Below are positions 1 to 4,850 of a stretch of 5,708 nt of DNA, in pieces (the stretch's first letter is position 1; every line of letters starts with the position of its first letter). The position numbers and the translations under genes are program-made. Where the stretch lies: assembly GCA_947456995.1 (NCBI GenBank), contig CANGVB010000274.1, forward strand, positions 1-5,708, in the 5' to 3' direction. The notes below the pieces were generated by a model that was not told where the DNA came from, ran no database searches, and worked only from the letters and a program-made list of their open reading frames with translations. The DNA is from Bryobacteraceae bacterium (GTDB lineage: Bacteria; Acidobacteriota; Terriglobia; Bryobacterales; Bryobacteraceae).

Positions 1-1385
1 CCCATCAACCAAACTTCGCTCGTCCCAGACCGCGCACTTCGCATCGCCACCTGCTTGCCGTCAGGTGACAAATCCGGAGAACTTTCGAGCGTCGCAGACG
101 GCGATACCGCCACAGCGTCCCCTCCACTTCGCTTCAGTCGGTACACATTCAAATCGTCCACCGCCACGGCATAAACCAATCGCCCCGTCTTTGCCGCCAC
201 CGTCGGGTCCGCTGCCAGCAACTGTGTTCCACCCAGTCGAGTCATCTTCGTCGGATCCTCAAGATCGATCTTCCAAAGCGCCCGAATCGCCTTCCCCCGC
301 GGCAATGCCGCGATGACACTTCTTCCATCCGGCAGCACCGCAAACCTTGAAATATGACGATTCTCACTCGTCACCTGTCTTGCTGCCCCCGTCGCAACAA
401 AGCCCGCCCCCAGTTCCAGCGTAAACAACTCCTCCACCCCCGCTTCCCTCGCGCGTACAAACCATAACCGCCGCCCATCCGCCGATACCGCAGGCATTCC
501 GTCGTATTGAAATCCCTCCCCGGGCCGAGTCAACGTCTCTCGTTTTCCTTGCCGGTCCAGCTTCACCAGCCCAAGCGTTGGCGTTCCTTCAACGCTATCC
601 CTTACCACCAGTGCCTCATCTCCCGGCAGCCACGCCATCCTGTCTCTTCGCGGTACTGTCGTCCACCTCGTCGGCACTCCTCCGGCCAACTCCTGCACCA
701 TCACTGCAAACCGGTTTGTCCCCTCTTCCCTCAAATAGCCAACCCGCTTCCCATCCCAACTCAGCGCTGGCCAACTATCGCTAGCTCCTGTCCCTTCCAA
801 ATGCTTAGTTTCATCCGAATCCATCCGACGCAAATAAATTCCAGGCACACTGCCCCGGTACGTATAAACCAGCAAATTTCCGTCTGCCGACAGATTTGGC
901 TCCATCGCCTGCCCCACGCTATCTGTTACCAGATGGGACTCTGCAGCCACCCTCTCCCCTCCTCTCCACATCCATGCCGCCACCACAAAAATCAAAACAA
1001 CAACAACCCCAGCGGCGATCTTCCACTCCCGGCCACTCCAAATCTTCCCCGCAGGATTCCCCCGCTCAATCGTAACCACCGAATAGGTTCCCTTCGGAAT
1101 CTCAAACTGAACATTTTCCCCACTGCCGCTCCCCGCATAATACTCCTGCAATTTCCCTCTCAGCCGCCTCACCTCAGACCGCACCACCCCATCCACCTTC
1201 GGGTCATACCCTGCATCCCGCCCAAACACCGCAACTCCAATTACCGTTTCCTTCGGTGCCTCCTCCTGATCAAACAAGAAGCGAAGCAAATGACGCATTC
1301 GCTCGGCCGCTGCAAACTCAGCAGAGCCAAGGATTCGTTCCAGGTGCTTTTGCCTTACTTCTGTAGCCAAATCTAAATGTTTCAT
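1..1385 (-). CDS. Membrane-anchored winged-helix regulator with TolB/PD40-type propeller (3' end outside window)
   Basis: The reading frame is open from an ATG at 1385 to the left edge with no stop, giving 461 residues of an incomplete protein. Residues about 8-106 form an OmpR/CadC-like winged-helix DNA-binding domain of the kind common in Acidobacteria: RMRHLLRFLF, then VFGRDAGYDPKVD, then the Arg-rich recognition segment VVRSEVRRLRGKLQEYY and the wing IPKGTYSV. A single hydrophobic helix follows at about 122-140 (IAAGVVVVLIFVVAAWMW). After it come repeats with a (S/P)-x-DG-(K/R/N) signature near 166-170, 209-213, 301-305, 352-355 and 440-444, typical of PD40/TolB-like beta-propeller blades. 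Inference: a one-component regulator with its DNA-binding domain in the cytoplasm and a propeller outside that senses a ligand or partner. No Shine-Dalgarno is evident before ATG 1385. In-frame GTG 1418 and TTG 1415/1412 are alternative starts before the stop at 1427-1425. The family call is strong; the signal and targets are unknown. Confidence 0.88.
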   Translation of the reverse strand, partial: MKHLDLATEVRQKHLERILGSAEFAAAERMRHLLRFLFDQEEAPKETVIGVAVFGRDAGYDPKVDGVVRSEVRRLRGKLQEYYAGSGSGENVQFEIPKGTYSVVTIERGNPAGKIWSGREWKIAAGVVVVLIFVVAAWMWRGGERVAAESHLVTDSVGQAMEPNLSADGNLLVYTYRGSVPGIYLRRMDSDETKHLEGTGASDSWPALSWDGKRVGYLREEGTNRFAVMVQELAGGVPTRWTTVPRRDRMAWLPGDEALVVRDSVEGTPTLGLVKLDRQGKRETLTRPGEGFQYDGMPAVSADGRRLWFVRAREAGVEELFTLELGAGFVATGAARQVTSENRHISRFAVLPDGRSVIAALPRGKAIRALWKIDLEDPTKMTRLGGTQLLAADPTVAAKTGRLVYAVAVDDLNVYRLKRSGGDAVAVSPSATLESSPDLSPDGKQVAMRSARSGTSEVWLM

Positions 1386-1386
1386 T

Positions 1387-1410
1387 GTGTTACACGGAGT
1401 GGAACACTCC
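1387..1410. promoter_or_regulatory. Nested palindromes in divergent intergenic region, candidate operator
   Basis: Three overlapping symmetries lie directly upstream of the regulator start. GTGTTACAC (1387-1395) is a perfect 4+1+4 palindrome. GGAGTGgaaCACTCC (1396-1410) has perfect 6-bp arms. The two combine into a longer element at 1387-1407, of form GTGTTnCAC-N3-GTGnAACAC, with 8 of 9 arm positions paired. A possible minus-strand -10 box TAGAAT (1427-1422, 5 of 6 consensus bases) would place transcription start near 1415, so a protein bound here would sit at about +5 to +28 and block the regulator's own transcript. No convincing -35 accompanies it. The location between a DNA-binding protein gene and divergent genes fits an autoregulatory operator, but this is inferred from symmetry and position only. 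Confidence 0.45.
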
Positions 1411-1465
1411 AACAACACACCATTCTACTTTCATCGCCCTCGAATCTTATCCAAAGTCGAGTCAA

Positions 1466-2005
1466 ATGAAGTTCACTCTCCTTCTCTTGATTCTGGCGAT
1501 TCATCCTCTTTCGGCAGCCCTCTTCTCTTACTCAGGTGCTCTGCCAGGCGAGGACCAACGTTTCACCCTCGACTTTGTCGTCAACTCAAACAACCAAATC
1601 CGTACTGAAACTTTCAACGACAGCATCGGCGGATTTGTCCCGGTACTCTCTCTTTTTAGAAACCTGCAACTCTTTTCGATTGCCTTCGGAATGCCCGGTG
1701 AAGCCGTCTTCGATTCCTTTGTACCGCCAGGCGACTACCGTCTTGTTCTAACTGTTCTCGACAATCTCCCCAACGGCCCCACCTTCGACGACGGCTTCAC
1801 CCGCGATGGTCAGGGCGCTTTCACCCAAGCTGTATTTTTCGGCGATGGACCCTATTCGTCTCCATTCGGAGACTCTCGCTCCCCAAACTTCTCGCTGCGA
1901 CTCACCGGCGATATCACAATTCCAACTGAGGAATCCGTACCCGAACCTCAAACCGTTACCCTAACCGCTCTAGCTCTAGCTTTACTTCTTACAAGGAAAA
2001 AATAA
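1466..2005 (+). CDS. DVUA0089-like secreted protein with PEP-CTERM sorting tail
   Basis: This is a 179-residue exported protein. The start at 1466 is chosen over the upstream ATG at 1385 because it begins a clean signal peptide (MKFTLLLLILAIHPLSA, probable cleavage after residue 17), while the 27 residues upstream are hydrophilic and overlap the intergenic palindromes. The mature part resembles the DVUA0089 family of PEP-CTERM proteins: GGFVPVLSLF at 55-64 (the family usually has GGFDP), then PPGDYRLVLTVLDN at 77-90, then NGPTFDDGFTRDGQGAFT at 93-110. The C terminus is VPEP at 158-161, a short hydrophobic stretch (TVTLTALALALLL) and a basic end (TRKK), the classic PEP-CTERM layout recognised by exosortase. 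The end is Lys-rich rather than the usual Arg-rich. The acidic NDD-type segment seen in many relatives after the LF motif is not evident. It is probably anchored, processed and displayed at the surface or in extracellular matrix. Ribosome-binding signal is weak (GAG, 4 nt upstream). It overlaps the next gene by one base. Confidence 0.85.
   Translation: MKFTLLLLILAIHPLSAALFSYSGALPGEDQRFTLDFVVNSNNQIRTETFNDSIGGFVPVLSLFRNLQLFSIAFGMPGEAVFDSFVPPGDYRLVLTVLDNLPNGPTFDDGFTRDGQGAFTQAVFFGDGPYSSPFGDSRSPNFSLRLTGDITIPTEESVPEPQTVTLTALALALLLTRKK
1993..1997 (+). promoter_or_regulatory. Shine-Dalgarno AAGGA for the collagen-like protein gene
   Basis: AAGGA lies 7 nt before ATG 2005, inside the last codons of the PEP-CTERM gene. 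Together with the TAATG stop/start overlap at 2003-2007 it fixes the start of the second gene and indicates translational coupling of the pair. Confidence 0.75.
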
Positions 2006-2916
2006 TGAAAACGATCTCGTTGCTCACTCTCGCTTCTCTTTCACTGATTGCCCAGGACCTTCGGCTCATCAGCGACACCAACACCCGTGCTTCGATGCCA
2101 GACACTCCCCTCGGCACTCTCCCCCAACTGGCCGTCGATCCAAACTCCACCACCTATCTCCAGTTCGACTCATTTTTGGTCGCCAATTCCCAGCGCCCCG
2201 AAGACCTCATCACTGCCACCCTAAGGCTCTACGTCAACCGCCTCGCCACCCCCGGTGCCATATCGGTCGCCGCCTATTGCCGCCCTGTGGTGGAAGACGT
2301 TCTCACCCACAACAACCGGCAACTTCCGCTCTGCAACGCCCTTGTCAGCACGCTCCCCGTAACCGCCGCCCAAAACTTCATCGACATCGACGTCACAGAA
2401 CGTGTCCGTACCGCCCTCAACACCGGCACCGGTCTCAGCTTCCTCATCACGCCTGCCCAATCCGCACCAACTACAAGTGTTCTATTCGATTCCAAAGAAA
2501 GCTCAACCACCAGCCACGCCCCAAAATTGATGCTCAACTACAAGCCCTTGTTCTTGACAGGCCCCATCGGCCCCCAAGGTCCCATTGGCCCAATTGGGCC
2601 CGTCGGTCCGGAAGGCCCGGCTGGGACCATGAACGAAATCAGATGGCGCTCTGAACGCTACAGTTGTCCTGCCGACACCAGGTGCTCTATCTCAATCTCT
2701 TGTGGAACGCTTCGCATGCTCGTCACAGGAGGCTGCGGTCATCGAGACCTTAACGGTGCAACCACGGATATCAAGGTCAACTACTCGGGCCCAAAGATTG
2801 AAGGGCCGCGCACGGACTCTGGCTCCGACGTTACTGGCTGGATGTGCACCGTCACCAACTCACATCTGTCCGCATCTCGTGACTTTGAAATTTGGGCCGC
2901 TTGCATCGTTCGTTAG
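2005..2916 (+). CDS. Secreted DNRLRE-like / collagen-triplet / six-cysteine protein
   Basis: This 303-residue protein has three visible parts behind a probable signal peptide (MKTISLLTLASLSLIAQ, cleavage near residue 17). Residues about 22-180 resemble the DNRLRE/CBM96-like beta-sandwich: YLQFDSF near 51-57, ATLRLYVNRL at 71-80, IDIDVTERV at 126-134, SFLITP at 145-150 and HAPKLMLNY at 171-179. Residues 186-206 are seven uninterrupted Gly-Pro-X triplets with X = I, Q, I, I, V, E, A. Residues 208-303 form a C-terminal domain with Cys 221, 227, 233, 244, 281 and 300, an even number that could make three disulfides; I do not recognise its family. The DNRLRE-like domain has two more cysteines (92, 110). 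There is no PEP-CTERM tail. In family terms such domains are extracellular and often adhesive or structural; that this protein binds its PEP-CTERM partner or carbohydrate is only an inference. It is translated from a coupled start and ends 72 bp before a convergent gene. Confidence 0.82.
   Translation: MKTISLLTLASLSLIAQDLRLISDTNTRASMPDTPLGTLPQLAVDPNSTTYLQFDSFLVANSQRPEDLITATLRLYVNRLATPGAISVAAYCRPVVEDVLTHNNRQLPLCNALVSTLPVTAAQNFIDIDVTERVRTALNTGTGLSFLITPAQSAPTTSVLFDSKESSTTSHAPKLMLNYKPLFLTGPIGPQGPIGPIGPVGPEGPAGTMNEIRWRSERYSCPADTRCSISISCGTLRMLVTGGCGHRDLNGATTDIKVNYSGPKIEGPRTDSGSDVTGWMCTVTNSHLSASRDFEIWAACIVR
2560..2622 (+). repeat. Collagen-like Gly-Pro-X coding repeat, seven triplets
   Basis: Sixty-three bases encode seven Gly-Pro-X triplets (residues 186-206), all with Pro in the second position. 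The run is much shorter than in collagen-like proteins that form long triple helices, so it may be a trimerising stalk or a flexible linker between the N- and C-terminal domains. The bases are rich in GGCCC/GGGCC, so local inverted repeats follow from the codons. Confidence 0.85.
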
Positions 2917-2931
2917 CTTAAATGTTGAAGA

Positions 2932-2967
2932 CGGGCTCACTTGTCCAACCAAAGACCCGTAAGCCCG
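2932..2967. terminator. Weak hairpin between convergent genes, possible bidirectional terminator
   Basis: CGGGCTCAC (2932-2940) pairs with GTAAGCCCG (2959-2967), with one C/A mismatch on the plus-strand transcript (a G-U wobble on the minus-strand one) and an 18-nt loop. It sits 15 bp after the plus-strand stop and 21 bp beyond the minus-strand stop. No proper T tract follows on the plus strand, and the minus side has only a mildly T-rich run, so intrinsic termination is doubtful. Confidence 0.35.
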
Positions 2968-2988
2968 CCTCTTCCCCCGCAGGAAGGT

Positions 2989-4341
2989 CTATGCGGCCTG
3001 ATAACCTTGCAGGTTCACAAAGGTATTGCTACCCGTTGTAATCAACTGCACGTTCAAGGCCGTTGCCGCAGTTCCACGCAATGGCGTAGGCAATGCAATC
3101 ACCGCCGGTGCCACCATCGAAGCCGCCGCTTGTCCTCTCCAGATAACGGTCGCCCCGTCCTGGATCTGGATTTCACTCGCAGTAGCAGATGTATTCTGAT
3201 ACTGCACTGCCGTCACGTAATTGCGCACTCCAGCCGCTCCTGCCGCTCTGGCCGCAGTTACAGTGGCACTGGTGATGAGACTCGCGAACTGCCAATCTGT
3301 TTCAGGCAATCCATAAGGTTTCATCAACAACTGCATCCCGGTCGTCCCGGTCAGCGCCATCGCATCATTGGCTGCCAGCGTCGTATCCACTGCCACGCGA
3401 ACCCGGCCCCCGGTCTGCACCGGATTCCCGCTCACCGCAGCCGAATCCGCAGCTAGCCCACCTACGCCAACTGATCCCGCCGTGCCACCATTCAAGCTGT
3501 TCGATCCACCCCACTGCGCATTGTTCACCGTTTGATTGGCATTGAGCGCTCCACTCACAACCGGATTCGGGTCCATCGCAATCGCATACGGAGCGATCCG
3601 GATGCTCTGTGTCCCCGAAGTCCAGGCTGTGGATCTCACTGAGATATGTGTTGCCCCGGGGCAATAAATCTCATACGCATTGTTTGTGTTGGTCAGCGCA
3701 CCTGTCGCCGTCACAGCCGATGTCCCGTTGATGGCAACTGCTTGCACTGCCACGTAGGTCACTCCATCGTTGTAGCTGGCCTCAAAGCTCAAATTCACTC
3801 CGGCATATGTACCGCTGACGTAGATCGACGCTCCATTGAATCGCACCATCGCCGCCGCCACACGCTGCCCATTCGCCGTAATGCTCCCAGTCACGATGCT
3901 CCCTCCGGCCTCACCGATGCTCAACGCACCCTGATCCGTAGCCAGGCTCACCGCAAGGCTGTTGGCGATCGTCCGTGCCCCCATTGCAGCCACGCTTACA
4001 GGCACTGCCGTCTGATTCGTAGCAAGTGTCACCGACGTACTCGCTGCCATGGTTTGTGGCCCTGTCCCCGAAAGGCTCACCGGCACAGCCACCTGGTCTG
4101 AAGCAATCGTTACAGACTGGCTCCCCGCCATATTCAACTGTCCAGTCCCACCAAAACTTACCGGCAAGGCTGGCTGATCTGACGCAAGCGTCACTGAAAC
4201 GCTCTGAGCCATCGGCTTTACCCCGCTGCCAGACATCGATACGGGCATCCCGCTTGCATCAGTCGCAAACGTCACCGAAAGGCTGTTTGCTGCCGTCTTC
4301 GGTCCTTCACTAATCAACTTAACTGGTCTCGTGAGTGCCAT
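2989..4341 (-). CDS. Phage virion-like repeat protein with conserved C-terminal beta domain
   Basis: This 450-residue protein starts at ATG 4341, supported by GGAG (4355-4352) 10 nt upstream. It has no signal peptide or membrane helix, and only one cysteine (227). Residues 14-148 are five tandem 27-residue repeats with core S-x-S-V-T-x-A-(S/T)-D-Q-x-A-x-P-V-S, a motif I know from phage structural proteins. Residues about 149-265 look like an independent beta domain (VRFNGASIYVSGTYAGVNLS, then FEASYNDGVTYVAVQ). Residues about 265-315 are Gly/Asn/Ser-rich and contain SGNPVQTGGRV (304-314). The C-terminal domain (about 347-450) has NYVTAVQYQN, DGATVIW (395-401), PTPLRGTAATALNVQ (418-432) and a terminal QGY, also seen in many phage and prophage hypothetical proteins. 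Inference: a fibre, decoration or baseplate-like structural protein, or a domesticated relative. It lies 4 bp behind the small gene in one operon. The exact role is unknown; a non-phage surface protein lacking Sec export is possible but less likely. Confidence 0.8.
   Translation of the reverse strand: MALTRPVKLISEGPKTAANSLSVTFATDASGMPVSMSGSGVKPMAQSVSVTLASDQPALPVSFGGTGQLNMAGSQSVTIASDQVAVPVSLSGTGPQTMAASTSVTLATNQTAVPVSVAAMGARTIANSLAVSLATDQGALSIGEAGGSIVTGSITANGQRVAAAMVRFNGASIYVSGTYAGVNLSFEASYNDGVTYVAVQAVAINGTSAVTATGALTNTNNAYEIYCPGATHISVRSTAWTSGTQSIRIAPYAIAMDPNPVVSGALNANQTVNNAQWGGSNSLNGGTAGSVGVGGLAADSAAVSGNPVQTGGRVRVAVDTTLAANDAMALTGTTGMQLLMKPYGLPETDWQFASLITSATVTAARAAGAAGVRNYVTAVQYQNTSATASEIQIQDGATVIWRGQAAASMVAPAVIALPTPLRGTAATALNVQLITTGSNTFVNLQGYQAA
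3898..4302 (-). repeat. Five tandem 81-bp units encoding 27-residue repeats
   Basis: Units are residues 14-40, 41-67, 68-94, 95-121 and 122-148, aligned without gaps: the first Ser of the S-x-S/A-V motif recurs at 20, 47, 74, 101 and 128. The first four conserve (P/M)VS near the end, and the first three finish with SG-like or GTG turns. The fifth unit is degenerate (VSLATDQGALSIGEAGG). Nucleotide identity between units is low, so the duplications are old and kept in register by selection on the protein. Confidence 0.9.
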
Positions 4342-4345
4342 ATGC

Positions 4346-4681
4346 TTATTGCTCCGTGATGACGCAAATCAGTTGCGCCGCTTGATTCTGATTCTGATTC
4401 GCTCGCACGCGCACAAATCCGCGTGTCGGTAGTCCCTGAATTTCATCGTCCAGCGCAATCGATCGCGCAGCCGCTGCTTCAATTCGGACTTCCTGTCCCA
4501 TCGAGTCGAAATGTGGCAAAAAACTTCCGTCCGTTGGACGCAATATCTCAAAAGCAAAAGAATTCCCGTTGAAATTGTCAGGCATTAATATCCCTACTAA
4601 ATTCCCGGAATCCAATTGAAATCCTTCACTCAAAGGACTCCCTTGCGCGATCGTAATCGTGATATGACGATTGATGGCCAT
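4346..4681 (-). CDS. Small phage-like structural protein, 111 residues
   Basis: This is the first gene of the two-gene minus-strand operon. ATG 4681 is chosen over the in-frame ATG 4747 because AGGAG (4695-4691) lies 9 nt upstream and the 22 extra residues look like untranslated leader. The protein begins MAINRHITITIAQGSPLSEG and continues with LVGILMP (28-34), FAFEILRPTDGSFLP (42-56), MGQEVRIEAAAARSIALD (61-78) and FVRVRANQNQNQAAQL (89-104). This order (TITI-x-G-x-x-LS, LVGI-x-MP, an F-x-F/DG strand pair, an R-x-R segment followed by Q-x-A) matches my memory of a small beta-rich protein family common in tailed phages and prophages, of unassigned function. There is no signal peptide, membrane helix or catalytic motif. 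The tight spacing to the 450-residue gene suggests that the two act together. Family resemblance is from motif recall, so moderate certainty on role and high certainty that it is coding. Confidence 0.8.
   Translation of the reverse strand: MAINRHITITIAQGSPLSEGFQLDSGNLVGILMPDNFNGNSFAFEILRPTDGSFLPHFDSMGQEVRIEAAAARSIALDDEIQGLPTRGFVRVRANQNQNQAAQLICVITEQ
4383..4400 (-). repeat. Hexanucleotide repeat (TGATTC)x3 encoding Asn-Gln x3
   Basis: Three exact TGATTC units on the plus strand encode NQNQNQ (residues 95-100) in the small protein. Gain or loss of a unit would keep the frame and change the protein by two residues. In related proteins this position is typically a short loop before the last strand, so length variation could be tolerated. 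Confidence 0.7.
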
Positions 4682-4690
4682 AAAATCTGT

Positions 4691-4695
4691 CTCCT
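4691..4695 (-). promoter_or_regulatory. Shine-Dalgarno AGGAG for the small phage-like gene
   Basis: On the minus strand AGGAG is followed by 9 nt and then ATG 4681. It is the best ribosome-binding match in the window and decides the start in favour of 4681 over 4747. Confidence 0.8.
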
Positions 4696-4722
4696 GGCGG
4701 GGGTTACGAGGGCTTAGACAGG

Positions 4723-4782
4723 CCCAAGGGTCGAGTCGGATAAGCATACCGTCTCAGCAGGGGATAAGAGATTTCCCTTGGG
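4723..4782 (-). repeat. Inverted and direct repeats in the operon leader
   Basis: CCCAAGGG (4723-4730) and CCCTTGGG (4775-4782) are exact 8-bp inverted copies separated by 44 bp. Between them GGATAAG occurs twice in direct orientation (4738-4744 and 4762-4768, period 24). They fall mostly in the predicted 5' leader of the minus-strand operon. They could be a long-range stem or paired protein-binding sites, but no known riboswitch is recognised. Confidence 0.4.
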
Positions 4783-4785
4783 ATT

Positions 4786-4814
4786 AATGTAAAATAGATT
4801 TGTATTTAATTCAA
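4786..4814 (-). promoter_or_regulatory. Predicted sigma-70-like promoter of the phage-like operon
   Basis: On the minus strand TTGAAT (4814-4809) and TACATT (4791-4786) are separated by exactly 17 bp; each matches 4 of 6 consensus bases. Transcription would begin near 4779 and give a leader of about 100 nt before ATG 4681. The surrounding AT-richness favours promoter function but also raises the chance of a random match. Confidence 0.5.
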
Positions 4815-4850
4815 GCTATTTATTGAATAATTATTTTCTAATTGAAATAA
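4791..4850. other. AT-rich island between sulfatase and phage-like operon
   Basis: Only 8 of these 60 bases are G or C (hand count), against a GC-rich background. The island contains the predicted operon promoter, the sulfatase stop codon (4831-4833) and its last codons. It also holds an inverted repeat, ATTCAA (4809-4814) and TTGAAT (4823-4828), with an 8-bp spacer and one arm coincident with the -35 box, plus a 10-bp palindrome AATAATTATT (4826-4835). It may be an UP-element-like promoter region or a junction left by acquisition of the phage-like pair. No separate gene is seen in 4682-4830. Confidence 0.7.

Noticed and set aside
65..1376. Several plus-strand open frames (for example 507-1376, 289 residues, rich in Pro, His and Arg)
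   Set aside because: They are antisense shadows of the continuous minus-strand regulator frame, which has recognisable domains; their composition (Pro/His/Arg/Ser) is typical of reverse-strand reading of GC-rich genes.
1385..1465. Upstream ATG 1385 as start of the PEP-CTERM protein
   Set aside because: It would put 27 hydrophilic residues before a clean signal peptide and run through the palindromic intergenic region; ATG 1466 begins the signal peptide directly.
2587..2600. Perfect 14-bp palindrome GGCCCAATTGGGCC
   Set aside because: It follows from codons for consecutive Gly-Pro-Ile triplets in the collagen run, so it needs no regulatory explanation.
2221..2654. Overlapping frames on both strands inside the DNRLRE/collagen gene
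   Set aside because: No family motifs, no ribosome-binding signals, and composition of frame shadows.
3898..4302. CRISPR-like array
   Set aside because: The 81-bp periodicity is a protein-level repeat in a coding frame with diverged DNA; there are no identical short repeats separated by unique spacers.
2941..4313. Plus-strand frames opposite the virion-like repeat gene (171, 151 and 95 residues)
   Set aside because: Antisense shadows lacking recognisable motifs; the minus-strand frame has clear repeats and conserved domains.
4682..4747. ATG 4747 as start of the small virion-like protein
   Set aside because: AGGAG at the right distance supports ATG 4681, and the extra residues have no resemblance to the family N terminus.
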